A model generated the notes under the pieces. That model was not told the origin of the DNA. It saw only the letters and a program-made list of their open reading frames with translations, and searched no databases. From an uncultured Alistipes sp. (GTDB taxonomy: Bacteria; Bacteroidota; Bacteroidia; Bacteroidales; Rikenellaceae), in the NCBI GenBank assembly GCA_900550925.1, contig URTU01000086.1:1-7862 (forward strand): 7,862 bases of DNA, written 5' to 3'. Each line of letters opens with the position of its first letter. The first letter of the stretch is position 1. A program made the position numbers and the translations under genes. Shown piece after piece: positions 1 to 5,883 of the stretch.

Positions 1-1350
1 ACCGTTGCCCGACATCGGGTCGTAGGTGCAGCGCAGTTCGGTGATCTCGCCGGCCTCGTCCTTGATAACCTCTTCGCACTTGATCAGGTAGGAGTAGCGC
101 AGGCGCACCTCCTGCCCGGGCGAAAGACGGTAGTATTTCTTGGGCGGAACCTCCATGAAGTCGTCGCGGTCGATGTATATCTCGCGCGAGAAGGGAACCT
201 GGCGTGTTCCGGCCGTTTCATCCTCGGGGTTGTTGATGCAGGTGAACATCTCGGTCTTGCCCTCGGGATAGTTCGTAATGACCACCTTGAGAGGCTTGAG
301 GACCGCCATGCGGCGTTCGGCGCACTTGTTGAGGTCCTCGCGGACGCAGAACTCCATAAGGCTCAGGTCGATGACATTGTCACGCTTGGCGACGCCCACC
401 TTTTCGGCAAATGCCCGTACGGCGGCCGGCGTGTAACCCTTGCGGCGGAGTGCGCAGATGGTCGGCATGCGGGGGTCGTCCCAACCCATCACGATCTTGT
501 TCTGGACGAGCTGCAGCAGTTTGCGTTTGCTCATCATGGTGTATGTGAGGTTGAGTCGGGCGAATTCGTACTGGTGGCTCGGGTAGATGCCCAGCTGCTG
601 TATGAACCAGTCGTAGAGCGGGCGGTGGACATCGAATTCGAGCGTGCAGATCGAGTGGGTTACGCGTTCGATCGAGTCGCACTGGCCGTGGGCATAGTCG
701 TACATCGGGTATATGCACCATTTGTTTCCGGTGCGGTGGTGCTCGGCGTGGATGATACGGTACATGATCGGATCACGGAAGAGCATGTTCGGATGCGCCA
801 TGTCGATCTTTGCACGCAACACGCGGCTTCCGTCCTCGAACTCACCGTTCTTCATACGTTCGAACAGGTCGAGGTTCTCCTCGACCGAGCGGTTTCGCCA
901 TGGCGACTCCTTGCCCGGGACGGTCACTGTACCGCGGTTTTCGCGGATCTGCTCCTGCGACTGGTCGTCGACGTATGCCAGACCCTTTTTGATGAGTACG
1001 ATGGCCCACTGGTAGAGCTGGTCGAAGTAGTCCGAAGCGTAGTATTCGCCAGCCCAGTCGAACCCGAGCCAGTGGATATCCCGCTTGATCGAGTCGACAT
1101 ATTCGGTATCCTCCTTGGTGGGGTTTGTGTCGTCGAAACGCAGGTTGCACTTTCCGCCGAATTTCTTTGCGAGTCCGAAATTGAGGCAGATGCTCTTTGC
1201 GTGGCCGATATGCAGATAACCGTTCGGTTCGGGCGGGAAACGTGTCTGGACACGGGTATTACCCTTTGCGATATCTTCGGTTATGATCTCTTCGAGAAAG
1301 TTCAACGGCTTGGTTGTTTCGCCGTTGTCGTGGCTGTTTTCGATTACCAT
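1..1350 (-). CDS. glnS: Glutaminyl-tRNA synthetase, 3' end cut off by the window
   Basis: Cytosolic class I aminoacyl-tRNA synthetase that charges tRNA-Gln with glutamine using ATP. The 450 residues present line up closely with E. coli GlnRS (about 554 aa), so roughly the last 100 are outside the window. Visible signatures are the [15 protein letters not shown] block with the HIGH motif at residues 47-50, the MSKRK form of the KMSKS loop at 273-277, and the following GWDDPRMPT segment. The N-terminal half of the anticodon-binding beta-barrel follows, with [16 protein letters not shown] and a final [10 protein letters not shown] stretch. The specific GlnRS pattern, rather than GluRS, is clear from these blocks. 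I chose the ATG at 1350 because it gives the usual short N-terminal extension before the catalytic core. There is no clear Shine-Dalgarno, as is normal in Bacteroidetes. It lies 120 bases downstream of the DoxX-like gene and has its own promoter candidate at 1371-1378, so it may be transcribed separately. Confidence 0.97.
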   Translation of the reverse strand, partial: MVIENSHDNGETTKPLNFLEEIITEDIAKGNTRVQTRFPPEPNGYLHIGHAKSICLNFGLAKKFGGKCNLRFDDTNPTKEDTEYVDSIKRDIHWLGFDWAGEYYASDYFDQLYQWAIVLIKKGLAYVDDQSQEQIRENRGTVTVPGKESPWRNRSVEENLDLFERMKNGEFEDGSRVLRAKIDMAHPNMLFRDPIMYRIIHAEHHRTGNKWCIYPMYDYAHGQCDSIERVTHSICTLEFDVHRPLYDWFIQQLGIYPSHQYEFARLNLTYTMMSKRKLLQLVQNKIVMGWDDPRMPTICALRRKGYTPAAVRAFAEKVGVAKRDNVIDLSLMEFCVREDLNKCAERRMAVLKPLKVVITNYPEGKTEMFTCINNPEDETAGTRQVPFSREIYIDRDDFMEVPPKKYYRLSPGQEVRLRYSYLIKCEEVIKDEAGEITELRCTYDPMSGNG

Positions 1351-1370
1351 ATTCTGAAAATTTTTGGCCT

Positions 1371-1378
1371 CAAAATTA
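1371..1378 (-). promoter_or_regulatory. Candidate Bacteroidetes -7 element for glnS
   Basis: Read on the minus strand the bases are TAATTTTG, an exact match to the Bacteroidetes housekeeping -7 consensus TAnnTTTG. It is 20 bases upstream of the glnS ATG, which would give a leader of roughly 15 bases. No good TTTG -33 element is visible at the usual distance, although a T-rich run lies immediately upstream. The motif match is direct; promoter activity is inferred. Confidence 0.5.
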
Positions 1379-1406
1379 TAAAAAAATCGCTTACCATACA
1401 CCGTTG

Positions 1407-1452
1407 CCGGCCGAAACCTTTCGAAAAAGCATGTTTTTTAGGTTGCGGCCGG
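1407..1452 (-). other. Long imperfect hairpin between the DoxX-like gene and glnS
   Basis: An imperfect inverted repeat of 46 bases. The outer arms CCGGCCG (1407-1413) and CGGCCGG (1446-1452) pair perfectly over 7 bp. After one A/G mismatch, AACCT (1415-1419) pairs with AGGTT (1440-1444). Further in, an A-run (1424-1428) can pair with a T-run (1434-1438) around a GCATG loop. It begins 18 bases beyond the stop codon of the DoxX-like gene. No U-tract follows directly on the minus strand; the nearest T-run is about 20 bases further on. It could be a non-canonical terminator or 3'-end stabiliser for the upstream transcript. The structure is seen; the role is inferred. Confidence 0.5.
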
Positions 1453-1470
1453 TCGGTTTGTATCTGTGTG

Positions 1471-2592
1471 TCAATCTTCGGTTTCGATGTCGCGGCAGTT
1501 GCGCTTGTCGGCTATCACGCCGTCCTGAAGCTCCACGACACCGGTCTTGGCACGGAGCATCGTGACGAGCGTTGTGGCGTCGATGTTGTAGCATCGCACC
1601 TCGTCGCTCGCACCGAAACTGTGATATGTTATTTCGCGCAGCGGTTCTGGCGTCAGGCATATCACGCGGTCGCCGGCAGCCGTGGCACGGTCGACGAGCG
1701 CTTCAAGCCGTTCGAGACACCGCGGTTTGATGTCATCGAAGTCGTTGACACAGATCATGTATGTCGTTCCCGGGTAGTCGAGAATTTCGTAAGTTGCATC
1801 GCCCTCGGGGTCGTGGAGCGAGAACTCGACCAGCGAAGCTATCTGGTACGACTCATCGGAGACTTCGGTTCGGGTATCGACCCACTCCCATGTTTCGGAA
1901 TCCTGCCATGTCGGGTCTTCGAGCGAGAATTCGCGCTCTTCACCGGTTTGTTTGTTACGGTATATGAGCACTGTTTCGCCTATTGCTTCGGGGTTGTAAT
2001 CCTGCGAAACGGCCTCGCGCAGCGATGTTCCGACCTTGTAGGGCAGGAAGTCGATGAGCGGCAGATGGCGGTAGCAATATATTCCGAGTCCGCCGGCGAG
2101 GCAGAAAAAGAGCAGCGTGAGGAAATATTCGTGTTTGAGGATCGGGAATATTTTGCCTTTGCGAGCGTCGAGCCAGACTATGATACTCATAGGCAGCAGG
2201 ATGAGATTTTTGGTTAGGGTTTCGCCGTTCGAGAGTTTTAAGGCGTCGCCGAAACACCCGCAATCCTCGACGGGCAGCCAGACGGCCGACACGAATGTTA
2301 TCGATGTAAAGATGACCATTGCCACGACGGCGAAGATCGAGATTAACGGTGTTCGGACCTTGAACAGCAGCATGCATCCCATCATCAGTTCGGCGCCGCA
2401 GAGCCAGATGGCGAAGCCGAACCGGTAGTATTTGAGGTTTTCGAAGCCGAAGGCATTGAGGTATTCGCTGATTTTTATGGCGGTACCCCACGGGTCGACG
2501 GTCTTGACGAATCCGGAGAAGATGAATGTCAGTCCGAGCAGGATCCGGCATACCGTAGCGAGGTTCTTCAGGGTAGAGGTATTGTTTTGCAT
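1471..2592 (-). CDS. DoxX/MauE-like membrane protein with thioredoxin-like C-terminal domain (BT_3928-type)
   Basis: A 373-residue inner-membrane protein whose substrate is unknown. The N-terminal half resembles DoxX/MauE redox-associated membrane proteins. Hydrophobic segments lie at about 10-29, 54-77, 81-105, 126-141 and 155-173, with the DoxX-type FSGFVKTVDPWGT block at 25-37 and a CGCFGD motif at 111-116 that resembles the MauE-like cysteine pair. The soluble C-terminal half (about 180-373) looks like a degenerate thioredoxin fold. A predicted beta strand at 278-283 is followed by a helix where CxxC would normally lie, and the GVVELQDGVIADKRN segment near 351-365 resembles the thioredoxin-family strand pair, but no CxxC is present. 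I recognise the combination as the Bacteroidetes family typified by BT_3928. The gene lies 42 bases downstream of tmk on the same strand, so cotranscription is plausible. A role in envelope thiol-redox or electron transfer is inference only. Confidence 0.85.
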   Translation of the reverse strand: MQNNTSTLKNLATVCRILLGLTFIFSGFVKTVDPWGTAIKISEYLNAFGFENLKYYRFGFAIWLCGAELMMGCMLLFKVRTPLISIFAVVAMVIFTSITFVSAVWLPVEDCGCFGDALKLSNGETLTKNLILLPMSIIVWLDARKGKIFPILKHEYFLTLLFFCLAGGLGIYCYRHLPLIDFLPYKVGTSLREAVSQDYNPEAIGETVLIYRNKQTGEEREFSLEDPTWQDSETWEWVDTRTEVSDESYQIASLVEFSLHDPEGDATYEILDYPGTTYMICVNDFDDIKPRCLERLEALVDRATAAGDRVICLTPEPLREITYHSFGASDEVRCYNIDATTLVTMLRAKTGVVELQDGVIADKRNCRDIETED

Positions 2593-2634
2593 CGTGCAGA
2601 AACAGTTTGGTTTAGGTTAGCTATATATTTGTGA

Positions 2635-3320
2635 TCATTCGGGTATTCGGGGGTTGAGCAGGGGTTCTATCAGTGCCGCGATCTTTGCGAAGATCTCATC
2701 GGGCGAGGCCATTTGGCCGTTGTCGGTCGAGCAGTCGATTACCCGCAGGGCCTCGTCGGTCTTTGCCGCTTGGAGGTAGACTTCGCGGACGGCACGCTGC
2801 AGGTCGAGCGAAGCCTCGTGTATATCGGCAGCACCCTTCAGGTAGTTGCGGTCATCGCCTTCGCGGGTCTGGCGGAGCCGGTCGGCGGTGAAGGCGAACG
2901 GAACGTCGAGAAAGATCGACAGGTCGGGCTTCGGAATTGCGAAATGGCGGTATTCCGTATCGAGGATCCACTCTTTGAGTTGTTGGCGTTCGGTCGGTGT
3001 GCTGAGCTTTGCGCACTGGAAGCCTATATTCGAGTATACATAGCGGTCGGCGATTACGGGAGCCACTTCCGGATCATCGGGGCGGCGTCGGCGCGGTCGC
3101 CGGCATAGAGCAGTGCGGTGAGATAGGGGTTTACCTGATCTATTGTTCCGAGTTCGCCGCGCAGGAAACGGGCTATCAGATCGCCGTAAACGGGTGCGTC
3201 GAAGCGTGGGAAGTGGATATATTGAGTCGTGATGCCGCGCTGCGACAACATTGTTCGCAGACGGTTTATTTGGGTCGACTTACCGGCCCCGTCGACACCT
3301 TCGAGGACTATGAACGGCAT
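2635..3320 (-). pseudogene. tmk: Thymidylate kinase, split by a frameshift near 3054-3066
   Basis: Thymidylate kinase phosphorylates dTMP to dTDP with ATP, in the cytosol, for DNA synthesis. The first frame (3320 to 3054, 88 codons) carries the P-loop GVDGAGKST at residues 8-16, the PRFD substrate segment (38-41) and the AGDRADAAPMIRKW helix (73-86), then hits TAA. The second frame (3066 to 2635) resumes with ADRYVYSN, the DR motif, then a lid-like RQTREGDDRNYL segment and the C-terminal helices. Its first codon is GTG and it has no independent start context. In E. coli Tmk about 7 residues separate the position equivalent to W86 from the I-x-D-R motif, but only 8 bases are present here, so about 13 bases appear to be missing. 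No slippery heptamer is visible, so programmed frameshifting is unlikely. A repaired protein would be about 232 aa. As the gene is normally essential, an assembly or sequencing error is a serious alternative to true inactivation. Confidence 0.9.
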
Positions 3321-3417
3321 AATTCAGACAATTCGGTTTTTAGGGGCAATGGTACCGTCACCGCCCGGATCGATGCATGGGCATTCGGCGGCGAACGGGT
3401 AACATGTGTTCGAAATT

Positions 3418-3425
3418 CAAAAATA
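3418..3425 (-). promoter_or_regulatory. Candidate -7 element of the tmk promoter
   Basis: On the minus strand the bases are TATTTTTG, an exact TAnnTTTG match. A TTG (3450-3448) lies 22 bases upstream, slightly farther than usual for the -33 element, and the spacer is very A/T-rich. It sits about 98 bases upstream of the tmk ATG. The surrounding 14 bases, TCGTATTTTTGAAT, are identical to those of the rarA promoter on the opposite strand. Confidence 0.55.
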
Positions 3426-3455
3426 CGAATTTTTTTATAAAATATTGCAATTTCG

Positions 3456-3470
3456 GAGATTGAAAATCTC
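3456..3470. repeat. Small hairpin beside the tmk promoter
   Basis: GAGATT (3456-3461) and AATCTC (3465-3470) form a perfect 6 bp inverted repeat around GAA. It lies just upstream of the proposed tmk -33 position. It could be a regulator site, but with such short arms chance is also possible. Confidence 0.3.
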
Positions 3471-3610
3471 GGAGCGGTTTTTCGCAGGGCGGTTTCGGGA
3501 CAGATTATGGGGCGAATTATCGGGTGAGGCGGATATACAATGAGGGGCGTGAGGTATGGTCGCTGTGGCTGAGGTGTGCGGATTGCGGCTGTTGCCGTGG
3601 GGCGGTGGTG

Positions 3611-3641
3611 TTGCGGGGAATAAAAAAAAATCGTATTTTTG
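3611..3641 (+). promoter_or_regulatory. Candidate promoter of rarA
   Basis: TTG at 3611-3613 (-33 region) is followed after 20 bases by TATTTTTG at 3634-3641, an exact TAnnTTTG -7 element. The spacer contains a run of nine A at 3622-3630. Transcription would start near 3648, giving a rarA leader of about 70 bases. This is the best-formed promoter in the window. Confidence 0.65.
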
Positions 3642-3717
3642 AATCCGGCTTCGTGCCCTCCGGATTGCGCCGCAAACGGCGGCTGCTGTCCGCGATCTTG
3701 TTTTGCAACAGTTGGTT

Positions 3718-4989
3718 ATGTCAGCTCCGCTCGCCGAAAGATTGCGTCCGCAGACGCTCGATGATTATATCGGCCAAAGCCATTTGGTCGGCCCGAACGG
3801 CGTGTTCCGCCGGTTCCTGGAGTCGGGGAATGTCCCGTCATTCATACTGTGGGGCCCGCCGGGCGTGGGTAAAACTTCACTGGCACGGCTGGTTGCTTCG
3901 ACTTTGTCACGCCCGTTCTTTACGCTTTCGGCTGTCAGCTCGGGGGTCAAGGAGGTGCGCGAGGTGATCGAGAATGCCCGCCGCCAGCACTTCTTCAACA
4001 GCGGTTCGCCGTTCCTGTTCATCGACGAGATCCACCGTTTTAACAAGAGCCAGCAGGATTCGCTGCTCGGGGCCGTCGAACAGGGCATAGTGACACTCAT
4101 CGGCGCCACGACCGAAAATCCGTCGTTCGAGGTTATTTCGCCGTTGCTGTCGCGCTGCCAGGTCTACATTCTGAAGGCTCTCGAGGACAACGAACTGCAA
4201 CAGTTGCTCGACCGTGCGCTGAAAAACGATGCCGAGTTGCGCGAACGTGACATCAAGGTTGAAGAGACGGGCGCTCTGTTCCGCTTCTCGGGCGGTGATG
4301 CCCGCAAGCTGCTCAATATTCTGGATATTATCGTTGGTGCGATCGAAGGGCCGATCGTGATCAATGACCAAACGGTGACCGAGTGTCTGCAACAGAACAT
4401 TGCGCTCTACGACAAGAACGGCGAACAGCATTACGACATCATTTCGGCCTTTATCAAGAGCGTTCGCGGAAGCGATCCGAATGCGGCGATATACTATCTT
4501 GCGCGGATGCTGGCCGGAGGCGAGGAGCCGCGGTTCATAGCTCGGCGGCTTGTGATTCTGGCGTCGGAGGATATCGGGCTGGCCAACCCAAATGCATTGC
4601 TTCTGGCGAATGCCTGCTTCGATACGGTCCACAAGATCGGGATGCCGGAGGCGAGGATAACCCTTGCCGAGACGACCATCTACCTCGCGACGAGTCCCAA
4701 GAGCAATTCGGCCTACATGGCCATCAATGCGGCATTGCAGCAGGTCGAGCACGATACGACCAACCGTCCGGTTCCGCTGCATCTGCGCAACGCCCCGACG
4801 CGTCTGATGAAGAATATCGGATACGGCAAGAATTACAAGTATGCCCACGATTACGAAGGTTCGTTTGTCGACCAGGAGTTCATGCCGGAGGGGTTGACGG
4901 GCCATCGTTTCTATGAACCGAATACGGAGAATGCGGCCGAGCGCAAGATTGCAGACCGTATCCGCGAACTTTGGGGCGACAAGTATTGA
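3718..4989 (+). CDS. rarA: Replication-associated recombination protein A (RarA/MgsA), AAA+ ATPase
   Basis: Cytosolic AAA+ ATPase of the RarA/MgsA/Mgs1/WRNIP1 family, related to clamp-loader subunits. It acts at stalled replication forks and at single-stranded or flapped DNA ends, together with SSB and recombination proteins. From the ATG at 3718 the product is 423 aa, close to the usual length. Walker A GPPGVGKTS is at residues 46-54, Walker B FIDEIHRF includes D103-E104, sensor 1 is in TLIGATTENPSF (from 126), and the SR arginine finger is R146. The tetramerisation and C-terminal region contains the family-typical HLRNAPTRLMKNIGYGKNY and ends in a GHRFYEPN block. A TTG five codons upstream (3703) is in frame, but the ATG gives the conserved MSAPLAERLRPQTLDDYIGQ start and is preferred. 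No Shine-Dalgarno is visible. The metallophosphoesterase gene follows after 48 bases, probably in the same transcript. Identification is firm. Confidence 0.97.
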   Translation: MSAPLAERLRPQTLDDYIGQSHLVGPNGVFRRFLESGNVPSFILWGPPGVGKTSLARLVASTLSRPFFTLSAVSSGVKEVREVIENARRQHFFNSGSPFLFIDEIHRFNKSQQDSLLGAVEQGIVTLIGATTENPSFEVISPLLSRCQVYILKALEDNELQQLLDRALKNDAELRERDIKVEETGALFRFSGGDARKLLNILDIIVGAIEGPIVINDQTVTECLQQNIALYDKNGEQHYDIISAFIKSVRGSDPNAAIYYLARMLAGGEEPRFIARRLVILASEDIGLANPNALLLANACFDTVHKIGMPEARITLAETTIYLATSPKSNSAYMAINAALQQVEHDTTNRPVPLHLRNAPTRLMKNIGYGKNYKYAHDYEGSFVDQEFMPEGLTGHRFYEPNTENAAERKIADRIRELWGDKY

Positions 4990-5037
4990 CGTACCGTGCG
5001 CAAGGTAATGCCGTAGAATTAATTTACTGACCATACG

Positions 5038-5529
5038 ATGAAGAGAATAGGTCTCATATCCGATACCCACAACCTTTTCGACGGGACGCTGATGGATTTT
5101 CTGCGCGATGTCGACGAGATATGGCATGCCGGTGACATCGGGTCGCTCGAACTGGCCGACCGGATCGCAGCGTTCAAGCCGTTGCGGGCGGTGTGCGGCA
5201 ATATCGACGATTCGACGGTTCGGAGTACCTACCGGTCGGTGCTGTCGTTCGAGGTCGAGGGGATGCGGGTGCTGATGACCCACATCGGCGGCTATCCGAA
5301 CCACTACGATCACCGTATCCTGCCTCAGATCATGCAGTTGCATCCCGATATCTTTGTCTCGGGCCACTCGCACATACTCAAGGTGATCTACGACAAGCGG
5401 ATGTCGCTGCTGCATCTCAATCCGGGTGCGGCAGGTTCGTACGGTTTCCATCGGGTCAGGACGGCGCTGCGGTTTACGATCGATGTGGGAGCTGTGCGCG
5501 ACATGGAGATCGGCGAGTGGCCGCGATGA
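5038..5529 (+). CDS. YfcE/MJ0936-type metallophosphoesterase
   Basis: A 163-residue cytosolic calcineurin-like phosphoesterase of the small YfcE/YsnB/MJ0936 group. These are dimetal enzymes that cleave phosphodiesters in vitro and whose physiological substrate is generally unknown. All expected metal ligands are present in order: SDTH with D9 and H11, HAGDIG with D33, GNIDD with N55, THIGG with H82, and GHSH with H110 and H112. The LNPGAAG motif follows at 127-133, as is typical. Length matches the family and there is no signal peptide. The ATG at 5038 puts the DxH motif eight residues from the N-terminus, where this family usually has it. It begins 48 bases after rarA with no clear promoter between them, so cotranscription is likely. 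A functional link to rarA is not established. Confidence 0.95.
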   Translation: MKRIGLISDTHNLFDGTLMDFLRDVDEIWHAGDIGSLELADRIAAFKPLRAVCGNIDDSTVRSTYRSVLSFEVEGMRVLMTHIGGYPNHYDHRILPQIMQLHPDIFVSGHSHILKVIYDKRMSLLHLNPGAAGSYGFHRVRTALRFTIDVGAVRDMEIGEWPR

Positions 5530-5540
5530 AAATGTATATA

Positions 5541-5572
5541 AACTGGTCTGCAACCAGTTAGCTGGAGCCAGC
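5541..5572. other. Tandem hairpin after the phosphoesterase gene
   Basis: AACTGGT (5541-5547) pairs perfectly with ACCAGTT (5553-5559) around CTGCA. A second small stem, GCTG (5561-5564) with CAGC (5569-5572), follows after one base. It starts 12 bases after the phosphoesterase stop. On the plus strand no U-tract follows. On the minus strand the larger stem is followed by the T-rich TATATACATTTT, so if it is an intrinsic terminator it fits minus-strand transcription better. It may instead only protect the 3' end of the plus-strand message. Confidence 0.4.
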
Positions 5573-5594
5573 GATAATAGGTGGAGGAATATCC

Positions 5595-5723
5595 ATGAGC
5601 CGTGACGGCGGCTGCGAAGGTAGAGGCATCGTCGATACGGGCTGCGGCGATGAAAAATTTTTCGAATTCCTGACCGGCCTTTGCCGCCGGATCCCGATCC
5701 CGCATATCATATTCATAACCTGA
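5595..5723 (+). CDS. Doubtful 42-residue small ORF
   Basis: An ATG at 5595 opens 42 codons ending at TGA 5721-5723. A perfect GGAGG (5583-5587) lies 7 bases upstream, which stands out because the other genes here lack Shine-Dalgarno sequences. The peptide is rich in Gly, Cys and Arg at first and hydrophobic at the end (IPIPHIIFIT). It matches no family I recognise, and its composition does not look like a typical signal or membrane peptide. It may be chance, since the antisense frame is equally open. Low confidence that it is translated. Confidence 0.18.
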   Translation: MSRDGGCEGRGIVDTGCGDEKFFEFLTGLCRRIPIPHIIFIT

Positions 5724-5775
5724 CGGGTGTTGCATGTTTGGTGCGGTGTCTGCCGTGTTGGCAGCGGCGGAGGTG

Positions 5776-5787
5776 TCGGTATACCGA
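5776..5787. promoter_or_regulatory. Perfect 12-base palindrome upstream of clpC
   Basis: TCGGTATACCGA is its own reverse complement. It lies about 100 bases before the preferred clpC start and 14 bases before the weak -7 motif at 5801, so it overlaps where an activator or repressor of clpC could bind. Only one copy is present and I recognise no regulator for it, so operator function is speculative. Confidence 0.25.
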
Positions 5788-5800
5788 GAATATGCAATAT

Positions 5801-5808
5801 AATATTTG
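5801..5808 (+). promoter_or_regulatory. Weak -7-like element upstream of clpC
   Basis: AATATTTG matches five of the six fixed bases of TAnnTTTG and sits in an A/T-rich patch (TATAATATTTG). No TTG is found about 20 bases upstream. Transcription would begin near 5815, so it would favour one of the clpC starts downstream of that point. Tentative. Confidence 0.25.
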
Positions 5809-5883
5809 AATCATATGTTGCGTTATATGGTCGATATGATCCGGCTCGTCCGGACGATTGATATAACCAAACATATTATTCGC

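Larger units (their letters stand above)
3321..3717. other. Divergent intergenic region between tmk and rarA
   Basis: About 400 bases without a convincing gene. It holds the back-to-back promoter candidates for tmk (minus) and rarA (plus), a small hairpin next to the tmk promoter, and a G-rich plus-strand stretch at about 3485-3620 with several runs of three or four G. The rarA leader carries a small GC hairpin, CGCCG-caaa-CGGCG, at 3668-3681. Open frames here have no recognisable protein features, so I treat the region as regulatory. Confidence 0.7.
5530..5883. other. Spacer between the phosphoesterase and clpC, rich in short inverted repeats
   Basis: No gene can be called with confidence in these 354 bases. 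They hold a tandem hairpin just after the phosphoesterase stop, a 42-codon ORF with a good Shine-Dalgarno, a small hairpin CTGCC-gtgtt-GGCAG at 5750-5764, a 12-base palindrome, a weak promoter motif and a CGTCCGGACG palindrome at 5847-5856. On the minus strand a frame stays open from about 5810 through this spacer into the antisense of the phosphoesterase, with plausible codon use but no family I recognise. I see no tRNA or known riboswitch. Confidence 0.5.

Noticed and set aside
574..2217. Long plus-strand open frame antisense to glnS and the DoxX-like gene
   Set aside because: It crosses two well-identified genes on the other strand, has no family signature, and is explained by the high-GC codon bias of those genes.
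2624..2631. Exact TAnnTTTG match (TATATTTG) on the plus strand between tmk and the DoxX-like gene
   Set aside because: No plus-strand gene follows, only the antisense of tmk. The nearest upstream TTTG is 14 bases away, too close for a -33 element.
3054..3066. Programmed ribosomal frameshift in tmk
   Set aside because: There is no slippery heptamer or obvious downstream stimulator, and the shortened spacing at the junction points to missing bases rather than recoding.
3524..3967. Plus-strand frame starting at a GTG before rarA
   Set aside because: It overlaps rarA out of frame, crosses the proposed rarA promoter, and encodes a Cys/Arg-rich product without known features.
3907..5553. Long minus-strand open frame opposite rarA and the phosphoesterase
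   Set aside because: It is antisense to two clear genes and has low-complexity His/Arg-rich composition typical of a shadow frame.
5541..5660. Possible tRNA or tRNA-like element because of the tandem stems and a TTCGAAT string nearby
   Set aside because: No cloverleaf can be drawn: there is no acceptor stem, no D-arm, and the TTCGAAT lacks flanking complementary bases.
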